From NCBI RefSeq assembly GCF_033095985.1, contig NZ_AP026802.1, forward strand, positions 1,178,001-1,242,000: DNA of 64,000 bases. Direction: 5' to 3'. The DNA comes from Xylocopilactobacillus apicola. Lineage in GTDB: Bacteria; Bacillota; Bacilli; Lactobacillales; Lactobacillaceae. The translations under genes were made by a program, and so were the position numbers. Numbering within the stretch: the stretch's first letter is position 1; every line of letters starts with the position of its first letter. Shown piece by piece: positions 1 through 9,362 of this stretch. Under the pieces are notes generated by a model. That model was not told the DNA's origin and ran no database searches. It saw nothing but the letters and a program-made list of their open reading frames with translations.

Positions 1-29
1 TTGTCTTATTTTCAAAAATATAGTATGCT
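1..29 (+). promoter_or_regulatory. Candidate sigma-A promoter of the marR gene
   Basis: TTGTCT at 1-6 and TATGCT at 24-29 are separated by 17 bases, a good match to a vegetative promoter. The start codon of the MarR gene lies 26 bases further on, with AAGGAG seven bases before it. Confidence 0.55.
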
Positions 30-55
30 ACACTTTAAAAATAAGGAGATTTAAA

Positions 56-496
56 ATGGACAATTTTGGGCCTCTCATTAAGAAAGCCAACACTTTAATT
101 GAGAAAGAACTAAATAATCAAATGCGAAAAATTTTTACAGAAACAAATTTAACTGGACCTCAAGTGGCCCTATTGGTTTTTCTATTTGAAGCCAATGGCA
201 AAATGATTTCGCAAAAAGAACTGGAAACAACTTTTGCGATCAGCCACCCAACAATTAGGGGAATTATTAAGCGCTTGGTTCAGCAAGACTTGATTAATAC
301 CGCTGTCCCTCAAAATGATAAGCGACAGGTTGTCTTGTCATTAACCGATCGAGGCGTCTCATTAATGAATGAAAATATTGAGCAAATACAACTGACGATG
401 GAACAAGTTAATCATAAAATCATTAGTAATATTTCTAAAGGGTCACAAGAAGAATTATCAGTTAATCTTAAACAAATTATTCAAAATTTTAGTTAA
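56..496 (+). CDS. MarR-family transcriptional regulator
   Basis: The 146-residue protein has the usual MarR length and a winged-helix core at about residues 40-100: helices around GPQVALLVFLFEANGKMISQ, a recognition helix near SHPTIRGIIKRLV, and a wing with the typical DKRQVVLSLTDRG. It should act as a cytoplasmic dimeric DNA-binding protein. AAGGAG precedes the ATG by seven bases. The next gene, 29 bases downstream, is a DHA2 exporter, so the likely role is ligand-relieved repression of its own transcript and that exporter. This is inference from context; no operator was identified. The ligand is unknown. Confidence 0.88.
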   Translation: MDNFGPLIKKANTLIEKELNNQMRKIFTETNLTGPQVALLVFLFEANGKMISQKELETTFAISHPTIRGIIKRLVQQDLINTAVPQNDKRQVVLSLTDRGVSLMNENIEQIQLTMEQVNHKIISNISKGSQEELSVNLKQIIQNFS

Positions 497-525
497 TTAT
501 GTAGCTTGCAACAGGGGGATTATTT

Positions 526-1911
526 ATGAAAATGAAAAAGAGTAAACGCAATCTAATCATGGCAATTGTTTTAGGAGGAGCGTTTATTGCTCTTTTAGCT
601 GAAACATTTTTAAACAATGCCTTGGTTACTATAATGGACGCATTTCAGGTCAGCCAAGCAACTGCGCAATGGCTTTCAACAGGCTACCTTTTAATCGTCG
701 GGGTAATGATTCCCCTATCCGCCTGGATTTTTAACCGATTCCAAACTCGCAAAAGTTATTTGACCATGCTAGTTATTTTTGTTATTGGGTCAATTATCTG
801 TATTTTTGCCAACAACTTTTATGTTTTATTAGCTGGCCGGATGATTGAAGCCATTTCTGCCGGTGCAATGATGCCTTTTATTCAAAACGTTATCTTGCAA
901 TTATTTAAACCCGAAGAGAGAGGATTAGCGCTCGGAATTACTGGACTCGTGGTCGCTTTTGGACCCGCGGTTGGCCCAACAATTTCAGGATTTATCTTAA
1001 AATACTTTGAATGGCAAATGCTATTTATCGTCTTAGCGGTTACCAGTAGTTTAGTACTTATTTGTGCTTTGATAAAATTTCCAAACCTTAATGAACCAAA
1101 AGAAATTAAACTTGATTGGATTTCATTGATTGAATCAGTCCTTGGTTTTGGCATCATGCTCTTCATCTTCTCCGAAGTGGGTAACGACGGCAAGATAACT
1201 CTTATTGATGGAGTATTATTTATTGCTTCAATTTTGATTTTAGTGCTTTTCGGCAAACGTCAACTGCAATTAGAAGAACCACTTTTAAATATTCGAGTCT
1301 TTTTGAATTCGCAATTCAACTGGACGACCCTTCTAAGTACCTTGAGCAATGTCGCAATGGTCGGAATAGAACTTGTTTTACCACTTTACCTTCAAACAAC
1401 TCGTAATGAATCAGCACTGTTGGCCGGAATTATTATGATGCCAGGTGCAATTATCATGGGAGTTTTTAATCCGATCTCAGGCTCCCTTTATGATAAATTA
1501 GGAATTAAAAAGATTTCACTTTTAGGGTTCAGCATTTTACTAATTGGAACGATCCCGATGATCTTCTTCAACTCTCAAACGTCGACAATCTTAATCACGA
1601 TCAGTTACGCTGTGAGAATGATCGGAATTGCGTTAACGATGATGATCACCTTTACTGCAGGGATCAACTCTCTTGAGCCGGAGGATACTACTTATGGCAA
1701 CGCAGCAGCATCGACCGTGCGGCAAATTGGCGGATCTCTTGGGACCGCGATTTCAATGACCGTTGTTGCTGTTGGAACCAAAATCGCTACAAGTCAGGGA
1801 ACAAGCGCCAAAATAGCTAGTGAAGTTGGATATCACTGGGCATTTGATGTAATGATCTTCGTCGCCGTTGTGGGCATCCTTGCTTCATTTAAGTTAAAAT
1901 CAGAGAGATGA
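526..1911 (+). CDS. MFS multidrug exporter, DHA2 (EmrB/QacA) type
   Basis: The 461-residue polytopic protein has a DHA2-like first helix (FIALLAETFLNNALVTIMDAF), the AQWLSTGYLLIVGVMIPLSA segment typical of EmrB/LmrB proteins, and a motif-C-like GLVVAFGPAVGPTISG near residue 145. It should expel drugs or other amphipathic compounds by proton antiport. The substrate cannot be read from sequence. The start is supported by a GGGGGA Shine-Dalgarno six bases upstream. It follows the MarR gene closely and is probably cotranscribed with it. A second DHA2 exporter lies 1.3 kb downstream on the same strand. Confidence 0.88.
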   Translation: MKMKKSKRNLIMAIVLGGAFIALLAETFLNNALVTIMDAFQVSQATAQWLSTGYLLIVGVMIPLSAWIFNRFQTRKSYLTMLVIFVIGSIICIFANNFYVLLAGRMIEAISAGAMMPFIQNVILQLFKPEERGLALGITGLVVAFGPAVGPTISGFILKYFEWQMLFIVLAVTSSLVLICALIKFPNLNEPKEIKLDWISLIESVLGFGIMLFIFSEVGNDGKITLIDGVLFIASILILVLFGKRQLQLEEPLLNIRVFLNSQFNWTTLLSTLSNVAMVGIELVLPLYLQTTRNESALLAGIIMMPGAIIMGVFNPISGSLYDKLGIKKISLLGFSILLIGTIPMIFFNSQTSTILITISYAVRMIGIALTMMITFTAGINSLEPEDTTYGNAAASTVRQIGGSLGTAISMTVVAVGTKIATSQGTSAKIASEVGYHWAFDVMIFVAVVGILASFKLKSER

Positions 1912-1997
1912 GTTTCATTTCTTTAAATCTTGCTGTAATTTTCTTGCAAAAAAGGATATGATTTATTTATCAAAAATTTCTGATGGGTTAAGGTTGA

Positions 1998-2684
1998 ATG
2001 AAAAAAACAAAAGATACTTCGCTTAAAATATTTTTTTATTTATTAGTTTCGATTACTATTAATGCGCTTGGAAATGGTCTAACAGTTAGCTTAAACTTGG
2101 GAAGTGCACTTTGGACTGCTTCAGCTGTAAATTTAGAGCATCTGATTCACGTTGATCTTAAACTAATTCTTATTTATTATGGGATTGCTGTTATTATTTT
2201 TAACGCAATCATTTTAAGAAAAATTGAATGGAGAAGAATTGTTAACAATTTTCTTTTCATGATCCCCTTCAGTTTTCTAGTTGGTTACGCAACTAACTTA
2301 TTTAACCATCTTAATTTAGACCGTCTCAACATTGTGATCCGAATTTTCTTAGATTGCTTCGGAATCGTTATGATTTCCACCGGAGTCTCAATCTATCAAA
2401 GAATTAATATCTTATTACACCCAAATGATGATTTAATGCAAATTATTCGCTTTAAATTCTTTAAAGGTAATTCTGCCATCGCAATGTGGGTTTCGTTAAT
2501 TCCACCAATTATTATTTCTTTAATCTGTTTTCTGCTCACCAAACGTCTTTACGCCGTAAACGTCGGGACCGTTTTCGCCTTAGCTTTTCAAGGAATTTTA
2601 ATTGGTCAAGCTGATCGTTTTGTCTTCCCTAGTCTCAAACATCGAGGCCTTTCAAAGATTAAGCAACCTAACACAACGAGGTAA
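1998..2684 (+). CDS. YczE/YitT-like integral membrane protein
   Basis: The 228-residue protein has about five or six hydrophobic segments and the family pattern of an N-terminal helix followed by GNGLTVSLNLGSALWTASAV. This resembles the GxGxxPW/DA loop of YczE proteins. A second conserved block, STGVSIYQRINILLHPNDDL, lies near residue 135. Function is not established for the family. The start ATG has only a modest ribosome site (TTAAGG). It stands 86 bases after the exporter and only three bases before the deaminase gene, so it probably shares a transcript with the latter. A decayed relative of this family lies at 10.7-10.9 kb. Confidence 0.72.
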   Translation: MKKTKDTSLKIFFYLLVSITINALGNGLTVSLNLGSALWTASAVNLEHLIHVDLKLILIYYGIAVIIFNAIILRKIEWRRIVNNFLFMIPFSFLVGYATNLFNHLNLDRLNIVIRIFLDCFGIVMISTGVSIYQRINILLHPNDDLMQIIRFKFFKGNSAIAMWVSLIPPIIISLICFLLTKRLYAVNVGTVFALAFQGILIGQADRFVFPSLKHRGLSKIKQPNTTR

Positions 2685-2687
2685 AAA

Positions 2688-3158
2688 ATGTACAATTCAA
2701 AATTTATGGAAATTGCTGCTAAAGAAGCTGAATCTAATCTTATCAGCCAAGAAGGTGGACCATTCGGTTGCGTCATTGTTAAAGACGATCAAATGATAGC
2801 TAAAGGTCATAATGAAGTTTTAAAATCCAATGATCCAAGCGCCCACGGAGAAATTGTTACTATTAGAAAAGCGGGAGCGAAACTTGAAACTTATGACCTT
2901 TCAGGCTGCGTTTTATACACTAATGCCTATCCATGTCCAATGTGTCTATCAGCTATTATTTGGGCTAATATCAAAATCGTCTACTACGGAAATACTGCTA
3001 TTGACGCTGATAAAATCGGATTTCGTGATGAATTCATTTACAAATTTATCGAAAATGGCTTGAACGACCCTGGGGTTTTAGAACTTGAACAGCACGATCA
3101 CGAAAAAACAATTAAATCTTTTGAAAAATATCAGGATAATGATCAAGTTATCTATTGA
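2688..3158 (+). CDS. Guanine-deaminase-like nucleoside/nucleobase deaminase
   Basis: This 156-residue cytidine-deaminase-fold enzyme has the zinc and catalytic motifs AHGE near residue 52 (the usual position of HAE) and PCPMC near residue 84. The C-terminal segment GFRDEFIYKF resembles bacterial guanine deaminase (GuaD), which converts guanine to xanthine. The active-site motif reads HGE rather than HAE; the His and Glu are kept. A ribosome site GAGG lies just before the ATG. It is three bases after the YczE-like gene and 15 bases before the second exporter. Deamination of another base remains possible. Confidence 0.8.
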   Translation: MYNSKFMEIAAKEAESNLISQEGGPFGCVIVKDDQMIAKGHNEVLKSNDPSAHGEIVTIRKAGAKLETYDLSGCVLYTNAYPCPMCLSAIIWANIKIVYYGNTAIDADKIGFRDEFIYKFIENGLNDPGVLELEQHDHEKTIKSFEKYQDNDQVIY

Positions 3159-3173
3159 TAAAGGAGAATATTT

Positions 3174-4622
3174 TTGAAACAAAACAAACAATCACACCGT
3201 GGCATTGTTATGGCCGCGGTTTTTATTGCAACATTTATGACAAGTGTCGAAGTGACAATTGTAACCACGGCACTTCCAGAAATTATTAGTGCTCTTAACG
3301 GTCTTGCGGCACAAAGTTGGATTATGAGTGCTTATTTACTGACCACAGCTATTACAACTCCTATTTACGGTAAATTAGCCGATTCTTGGGGGCGACGAAA
3401 AATTTTTCAATGGGGAGTAATTGTCTTTACTATCGGTTCTTTATTTAGCGGTCTTGCTCGTACGATGCCAATTTTAATTATTGCCCGAGCAGTTCAAGGT
3501 ATTGGCGCAGGCGCGGTCATGCCTCTTACCTTTACGATCATTGCAGATTATTATGATTTCAAAGAAAGGGCAAAAGTTTTAGCTTTAAATAATAGTGCCT
3601 GGGCGCTTTCTTCCCTAGTCGGACCAATGATTGGCGGTTTTCTAGTTGATACTTTATCTTGGCACTGGGTCTTCTTTGTTAATGTCCCACTTGGAATTCT
3701 CGTAGCGATTTTAATCCAATTTGGATATCGAGAACCAAAAAGTGAATCTAGTAATTTTAAAATTGATCACAAGGGAATTTCACTTTTAACTATTGCCTTA
3801 ATCACTCTTCTGATGGGAGTTCAACTTCTAGCTAAACAGATTATTATTGCAATTGTCCTCTTAATTATTTCTGTTGTTTCAATTTACCTTTTTATCCGCG
3901 CCGAAAAAATGGTTAGTGATCCCCTAATATCACCCAAATTGTTTAAAAATCAAACTTTTTTTGCTCAAATTGCGACTGCAACAATTCTCAGTGGAGTTTT
4001 GATGGGTTATGAGGTATATTTCCCAATTTGGCTCCAATCGCTTTACCGTTTGAGTGCAACGACAGCTGGCATGGTCGTTACTTCAAGTTCTGTCTTATGG
4101 CTGATTTCCTCATTCTTTGTTGGACCTTTATTAAATCGTTTTATTCCAAAAAAAATCAGTCTGACCGTCGTTAGCGTGCTAATTATTTCTTATTCAATCC
4201 TAAGCTTCGCTGGCTTAAACTTTCCAGTCTGGGCTTTTTATGTAATCGCAATGGTTAATGGTGCTGGAATGGGGATTGTGATTAGCATGAATCTTGTCTT
4301 AGCTCAAAATTCAGCGCCTACCGAAATGGTCGGATCAGCATCTTCAATCGTCACATTGGGTCGATCGCTTGGTCAGACTGTAATGACGGGGGTCTATGGA
4401 ACTATTTTAAATTTGATGATAAATGCTACTCGGGGCACGATTCCGTTCAGTAAGATCAATAACATGATTAGTTCAAGCGGCAAAACAAATCATCCAACAG
4501 TCGAAATGGCACAAGTCGTTTTAAATGGATTACATGGGATTTTTATCTCAGCTGCTATTCTACTGGTTATATGTTGGTTTATTAATCTGCGTGATCCTTT
4601 AAACAAAATTGTCGATAAATAA
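3174..4622 (+). CDS. MFS multidrug exporter, DHA2 (EmrB/QacA) type
   Basis: The 482-residue transporter probably has 14 membrane segments. It carries the DHA2 motif-D-like TFMTSVEVTIVTTALPEI, motif A (GKLADSWGRRKIFQWG) near residue 67, and motif C (ALSSLVGPMIGGFLVD) near residue 147. It starts with TTG, six bases after AAGGAG. It is distinct from the 461-residue exporter at 526 and keeps a fuller motif A. Its stop codon is directly followed by a bidirectional terminator. The role is probably efflux of drugs or metabolites; the substrate is unknown. Confidence 0.9.
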   Translation: MKQNKQSHRGIVMAAVFIATFMTSVEVTIVTTALPEIISALNGLAAQSWIMSAYLLTTAITTPIYGKLADSWGRRKIFQWGVIVFTIGSLFSGLARTMPILIIARAVQGIGAGAVMPLTFTIIADYYDFKERAKVLALNNSAWALSSLVGPMIGGFLVDTLSWHWVFFVNVPLGILVAILIQFGYREPKSESSNFKIDHKGISLLTIALITLLMGVQLLAKQIIIAIVLLIISVVSIYLFIRAEKMVSDPLISPKLFKNQTFFAQIATATILSGVLMGYEVYFPIWLQSLYRLSATTAGMVVTSSSVLWLISSFFVGPLLNRFIPKKISLTVVSVLIISYSILSFAGLNFPVWAFYVIAMVNGAGMGIVISMNLVLAQNSAPTEMVGSASSIVTLGRSLGQTVMTGVYGTILNLMINATRGTIPFSKINNMISSSGKTNHPTVEMAQVVLNGLHGIFISAAILLVICWFINLRDPLNKIVDK

Positions 4623-4623
4623 A

Positions 4624-4653
4624 AAAACTAGAGTGTAAATTGTCTCTAGTTTT
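4624..4653. terminator. Bidirectional intrinsic terminator
   Basis: AAAACTAGAG (4624-4633) and CTCTAGTTTT (4644-4653) form a perfect 10-bp stem with a 10-base loop. It is flanked by A and T runs and lies between converging genes, so it can stop transcription from both sides. Confidence 0.9.
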
Positions 4654-4661
4654 TTTATTTC

Positions 4662-5621
4662 TTAATGAGATTTAACAAAAGTTATTCCATCAGCAGCTGG
4701 AGCTCTTGATTTACCGACGAAAGCAACCAAGACGATAATTGTGATCAAGTATGGTGCTAAAGTAAACCAAAAATTAGGAATTTTGGAAATAACCGGAATA
4801 TATTTACCGATGATGGCAAGAGATTGCGCAAATCCGAAGAAAATTGCCGCTCCCATAGCTCCAATTGGATTCCACTTACCAAAAATCATTGCTGCTAAAG
4901 ACATAAATCCTTGACCTGCAATTGTTGAGCCGGAGAAATTAGAGGTAATACTCTCAGCCATAATTGCACCGCCAACTCCACCAAGAAATCCAGAGATTAA
5001 GACTCCATAATAACGATAGCGATAAACTGAGATTCCAACTGAATCCGCAGCTTCTGGATGTTCCCCGACTGAGCGAAGCCGCAGACCAAAACGGGTGTAT
5101 TTTAAAATCCACCAGGACAAAACTGCAACTAATATTCCGAGATAGGCTGCAATTGAAGTATTCGTAAAGAAAATTTGTCCAATAATAGGAATTTTTGCCA
5201 AAAATGGTATTGATGCTGTTGCGAGTTGCGGATCAATGAAATTAGTTTGACCTTTGCCATCAAAAATTAATTTAGTTAAATAAATTGCAAGAGCTGGGGC
5301 CATTAAATTCAAAACTGTGCCGGAAATTATATGATCAGTTTGCCAATTAATCGTAGCAACTGCATGAATTAAGGAGAATATTAGCCCAACTAATCCACCA
5401 ACTAATAAACCGAGCCAAGGAGTAAGCTGCCCGAAGTCTTTGGCCATAAAAAGATTAAATACGATGCTTGAGAAAGCTCCCATCACCATAATCCCTTCTA
5501 AACCAACGTTAACAATTCCTGAGCGCTCAGAGAAAGTTCCCCCGATTGCAGTAAAAATTAATGGTGCAGAATAAACCAGCGTTGCTGAAACAACTGTTAC
5601 TATAATGGTCATTGGATTCAT
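4662..5621 (-). CDS. nupC: Nucleoside ABC transporter permease (NupC/YufQ-like)
   Basis: The 319-residue BPD_transp_2-family permease has about nine hydrophobic segments. The N-terminal block APLIFTAIGGTFSERSGIVN and the loop GLRLRSVGEHPEAADSVGIS near residue 178 are hallmarks of BmpA-associated permeases. The loop carries the EAA-like contact with the ATPase. It should form a heterodimer with the product of the preceding gene. Its start overlaps the upstream gene's stop by one base. It is the last gene of the bmpA-nupABC-type operon and ends at the bidirectional terminator. Symbols follow the lactococcal system; the exact substrate is inferred. Confidence 0.85.
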   Translation of the reverse strand: MNPMTIIVTVVSATLVYSAPLIFTAIGGTFSERSGIVNVGLEGIMVMGAFSSIVFNLFMAKDFGQLTPWLGLLVGGLVGLIFSLIHAVATINWQTDHIISGTVLNLMAPALAIYLTKLIFDGKGQTNFIDPQLATASIPFLAKIPIIGQIFFTNTSIAAYLGILVAVLSWWILKYTRFGLRLRSVGEHPEAADSVGISVYRYRYYGVLISGFLGGVGGAIMAESITSNFSGSTIAGQGFMSLAAMIFGKWNPIGAMGAAIFFGFAQSLAIIGKYIPVISKIPNFWFTLAPYLITIIVLVAFVGKSRAPAADGITFVKSH

Positions 5622-6697
5622 TATGCATCACCTACCTTGTTTTTACGAGTTAGCTTCATTTTTGCACCCCAATATCGAATGATGTAGTTAGCGCCTACAA
5701 AGAAAATAACTGAAGCGATTACAATATTAACAATTTCTGAAGGAGTTGTAGAATTAATAGAAATATTCAAACCTCCGATTTTTAGTATTCCAAATAGCAA
5801 GGCAGAAAAGATGATGCCGATCGGGTTACCTGTCGCCAAAAGTGAAACTGACATTCCGTCAAAACCAATATCAGGAAGAACGGTATTAACAAATATATTT
5901 TGGAAATTTCCAAGTCCTTCCATCGCTCCACCAAGTCCAGCTAATGCTCCTGAAATCAACATTGCAGAAATAATAGTCTTTTTTGAAGACATCCCTGCAT
6001 AACGTGATGCATCTTCATTCATTCCGACTGCTCTAATCTCAAAACCAAGAGTTGTTTTTTTCATCAAAAACCAAACTAGTAGCACCATTAATATAGATAT
6101 TATTATTCCCCAGTGAAAAGTCGAATTTTGAGTTAATTGTTCTAAAAAAGGTGTCCTAAGTCGTGCTTGTGCTGGTATTAGCGGGGTCGAATCTGCGTCA
6201 CTTTTAACCATTGAGCCTTTAACAATCGCGTTAGTACCGTAAAGAGATATATAATTTAACATAATAGTGGTAATAACTTCACTTGCACCAAAATATGCTC
6301 TTAAAAATCCTGCGATGCCTGACCAAAAAGCTCCAGCCAACGCTCCAATAATGATGGACCCTGGCAGTAAAATAATCCCGGGCAAATGAGAAAATGTAAG
6401 TGCAAACCAAACTGAAGCTAACCAACCAGCTAAAGCCTGTCCCGCCAGACCAACATTAAAGAAGCCAGCTGAATTTGCGACTGAAAATCCTAAAGCAGTT
6501 AACATTAGGGGCGTTGCAGCCCTTAAAACTTCCCCAATCGCATTCGGGCTTCCAAGAGCTCCGACAAATAAGTTGATATAATTTTGAATGGGATTAAAAT
6601 GCGAGAGCATCATAATAACAGCTCCGACTAACAATCCTAAGAAAACTGAAACCAGCGGAATCATAATTCCTCCGATTCGTATCTTTTTAATTCGCAT
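5621..6697 (-). CDS. nupB: Nucleoside ABC transporter permease (NupB/YufP-like)
   Basis: This 358-residue membrane protein has an N-terminal helix (IGGIMIPLVSVFLGLLVGAV) and the subfamily signature GFSVANSAGFFNVGLAGQAL near residue 68. The cytoplasmic loop LGFEIRAVGMNEDASRYAGM near residue 218 would contact the ATPase. It is the longer of two paired permeases, as in the BmpA-NupABC and YufNOPQ systems. It overlaps the ATPase gene by 11 bases and the next permease gene by one, indicating translational coupling. Confidence 0.86.
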   Translation of the reverse strand: MRIKKIRIGGIMIPLVSVFLGLLVGAVIMMLSHFNPIQNYINLFVGALGSPNAIGEVLRAATPLMLTALGFSVANSAGFFNVGLAGQALAGWLASVWFALTFSHLPGIILLPGSIIIGALAGAFWSGIAGFLRAYFGASEVITTIMLNYISLYGTNAIVKGSMVKSDADSTPLIPAQARLRTPFLEQLTQNSTFHWGIIISILMVLLVWFLMKKTTLGFEIRAVGMNEDASRYAGMSSKKTIISAMLISGALAGLGGAMEGLGNFQNIFVNTVLPDIGFDGMSVSLLATGNPIGIIFSALLFGILKIGGLNISINSTTPSEIVNIVIASVIFFVGANYIIRYWGAKMKLTRKNKVGDA

Positions 6698-8252
6698 GAA
6701 TCAACTCCTCCTTATCAGCCACTTGCTCACCGGCCATTAACAACCCGATTTCACTTTCAGTCAAATCTTCAGTTTTCGCTTGACCAACAATCGTTCCATC
6801 ATGAATAACCGCAATTCGATCAGATAGTTGCTGCAATTCGTCTAACTCATAGGAAATCAACAAAATTGCATGTCCTTCAGCTCGGGCCGCAAGGATTTGA
6901 GAATGAATAAACTCAATTGCTCCTACATCAAGTCCGCGCGTAGGATTAAAAGCTATTAAAAGGTCGGGATCTCGACTCAATTCGCGGGCAATAATTAATT
7001 TTTGCTGATTACCACCTGATAAATCTCTGGCTGTCTCATAAATACTGCTGTGACGAACATCATATTTATTAAGAAGATTTTTTGTCAATTTAATCATTTC
7101 ATTTTTGTTAATAAAAGTTCCCTTGGAATAAGGTGACTGATCGTAGACCATTAGATTAGAATTTTCAACTAAGTTCATTGGTAAAATCAAGCCAAAACGC
7201 TGACGATCTTCAGGAATATGCCCGACTCCAGCACGGATGACTTTACGCGGTTCGGCATGAGTTAAATTCTTACCGTTAATTTCAACCGTCCCCCCCGCAC
7301 TGGGTATAAGTCCGGTAATCGCCTTAATTAATTCGGTTTGACCGTTGCCATCAATTCCCGCGAGTCCGACAATTTCTCCCTTTCGAATAGATAGATTGAA
7401 ATCGTGAATTTTAGTTACTTTCTGATCATTAACAACCTTAAAATTATTGATCTTTAGTACCTCAGCACCCAATGAAACGTCTTTACGCTCTCTATGAAAG
7501 CTCACTTCATGACCAACCATTAATTCGGCTAATTTCTCAGGAGAAGTTGAAGACATTTCGACTGTTTCAATAACTTTCCCCCGGCGAATTATTGTCGTAC
7601 GATCTGCCACCGCTTTTAACTCTTTTAATTTATGAGAAATTAAAATGATTGCTTTTCCTTCACTAGCTAAACGTTTTAAAATTTCTAAAAGTTCGTCTAT
7701 CTCTTGGGGTGTTAAGACGGCGGTTGGTTCATCGAAAATCAAAATATCTGCATTTCGATACAACACTTTAATAATTTCAACTCTTTGCTGCATACCAACA
7801 GAAATATCTTCAATTTTTGCTTCAGGTGTTAATTGCAAACCATAACGTTGAGAAAGTTCAACAATTTTTTGTCTAGCAGCTTTGCGGTCAAGGATTCCCA
7901 TTTTATTAGTTTTCTCAACGCCCAACATTATATTTTCCAGAACCGTAAAATTTTGAACCAACATAAAATGTTGGTGAACCATCCCAATTCCTAAAGCTGT
8001 TGCATCTTTTGCTGAACGGAGATGAACTTCCTGACCATCAACAAAAATTTCGCCGCTAGTCGGCTGTAAAATGCCCGAAAGCATATTCATTAATGTTGTT
8101 TTGCCAGCCCCGTTTTCTCCTAAAAGGCCGTGAACCTCACCACGGTTTACTTGCATTGAAATATGATCATTAGCTGTAAAAGTTCCAAATTGCTTCGTGA
8201 GATCTTTCATTTCAATTGCCACATTAGAATTCACTTCATTTTGCTCCATCAT
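6687..8252 (-). CDS. nupA: Nucleoside ABC transporter ATP-binding protein (tandem ABC domains)
   Basis: The 521-residue protein carries two fused nucleotide-binding domains, as in RbsA/YufO. The first has Walker A GENGAGKTTL at about residues 45-54, a signature ISVGMQQRVEI near 150 and Walker B DILIFDEPTAVL. The second has the degenerate Walker A GIDGNGQTEL near 300, signature LSGGNQQKL and the substituted Walker B DLLIAFNPTRGL. In such proteins one site is commonly degenerate. GGAGAAG precedes the ATG. It energises the two permeases downstream. Confidence 0.9.
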   Translation of the reverse strand: MMEQNEVNSNVAIEMKDLTKQFGTFTANDHISMQVNRGEVHGLLGENGAGKTTLMNMLSGILQPTSGEIFVDGQEVHLRSAKDATALGIGMVHQHFMLVQNFTVLENIMLGVEKTNKMGILDRKAARQKIVELSQRYGLQLTPEAKIEDISVGMQQRVEIIKVLYRNADILIFDEPTAVLTPQEIDELLEILKRLASEGKAIILISHKLKELKAVADRTTIIRRGKVIETVEMSSTSPEKLAELMVGHEVSFHRERKDVSLGAEVLKINNFKVVNDQKVTKIHDFNLSIRKGEIVGLAGIDGNGQTELIKAITGLIPSAGGTVEINGKNLTHAEPRKVIRAGVGHIPEDRQRFGLILPMNLVENSNLMVYDQSPYSKGTFINKNEMIKLTKNLLNKYDVRHSSIYETARDLSGGNQQKLIIARELSRDPDLLIAFNPTRGLDVGAIEFIHSQILAARAEGHAILLISYELDELQQLSDRIAVIHDGTIVGQAKTEDLTESEIGLLMAGEQVADKEELIHAN

Positions 8253-8312
8253 ATTTCTTCTCCAGTGTACAAATATAAGGACAGAAGTTCGGTTCCTGCC
8301 CTTATTTGTTGG

Positions 8313-9362
8313 CTATTTTAGTTGCGAAGATTTTTCTACAACTTTGATTTTACCATCAATAACTTGCTGTTTATAATCTTGAACGGATTTCCAAGCGCCT
8401 TCAGATAAATTACCTTTTGTTAGATCAACACCCTTGTCTTTTAAGCCATAAACACTGGTCTTGCCACCTGGAAATTTATTATCTTGAACAGAGGTTGCCA
8501 TTTTTTCAACAACGTTTCCCACGCCCTTAAGAGTAGAGGCAAGAGTTAAATTTCCACCAGAGTATTTTCCTTCTTCAGTTTGATCACGATCAACACCAAG
8601 AACCCAAACTTTTTTCTTACCAATTTCATTCTTAGCAGCCGTAAATACACCTGCCCCTGTTCCACCGGCAGCCTGATAAATTATATCTTCATTATTATTA
8701 AACATCGCTTTGGCAATTGCTTGACCCACATCTGGTTTATTAAAAGATTCTGCGTATTTAACGTCAACTTTAATCGATTTGTCGACTGCCGCAACTCCTT
8801 GGCGATAACCCGCTTCAAATCGATCAATTACTTGGCCATGTTGTCCCCCAATAAAACCAACTTTTTTGGTCTTAGTTGTCTTCGCAGCAGCAACTCCTGC
8901 CAAAAATGCAGCTTCATTATCTTTAAAAGTTACAGACGCAACATTCTTTCCTGAAATCACATCATCAATGATTACAAAATTTGTTTTTGGATTCGCTTTA
9001 GCTGCATTACTCATTGAATTCACTAATTTATAGCCAGTCCCAATGATTGTCTTATATTTAGCTTGAACTAATTTATTAATGTTTGGTGTAAATTCAGCAT
9101 CAGAATTTGATTGAGCATAATCATAACCACCAACACCCTTTTTTAATCCATTTTTCTTACCCCATTTTTGAAGGCCTTCCCAACCGCTTTGATTAAAAGA
9201 CTTATCGTCAACACCACCAACATCAGTAACTAAAGCTGCTGAAATATTAGCTTTGCCGGAAGTATTTTTTGAACTGTTGTTGCTTTTACTTCCACAAGCA
9301 ACCAGCGCCAGACTAACAACTGCAATAGATGCAAACACACCCAATTTACGACCAATTTTCAA
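8313..9362 (-). CDS. bmpA: BMP-family nucleoside-binding lipoprotein
   Basis: The 349-residue extracellular substrate-binding lipoprotein has a signal peptide ending in the lipobox LVAC, with Cys23 the lipidation site, followed by a Ser/Asn-rich spacer. BMP family blocks are clear: DVGGVDDKSFNQSGWEGL near residue 50, FVIIDD, and GFIGGQHGQVIDRFEAGY near residue 168. It should capture nucleosides and pass them to NupB/NupC. Translation starts at TTG with GGAGG eight bases upstream. The gene is first in a four-gene operon; 60 bases separate it from the ATPase. A structured leader precedes it. Confidence 0.88.
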   Translation of the reverse strand: MKIGRKLGVFASIAVVSLALVACGSKSNNSSKNTSGKANISAALVTDVGGVDDKSFNQSGWEGLQKWGKKNGLKKGVGGYDYAQSNSDAEFTPNINKLVQAKYKTIIGTGYKLVNSMSNAAKANPKTNFVIIDDVISGKNVASVTFKDNEAAFLAGVAAAKTTKTKKVGFIGGQHGQVIDRFEAGYRQGVAAVDKSIKVDVKYAESFNKPDVGQAIAKAMFNNNEDIIYQAAGGTGAGVFTAAKNEIGKKKVWVLGVDRDQTEEGKYSGGNLTLASTLKGVGNVVEKMATSVQDNKFPGGKTSVYGLKDKGVDLTKGNLSEGAWKSVQDYKQQVIDGKIKVVEKSSQLK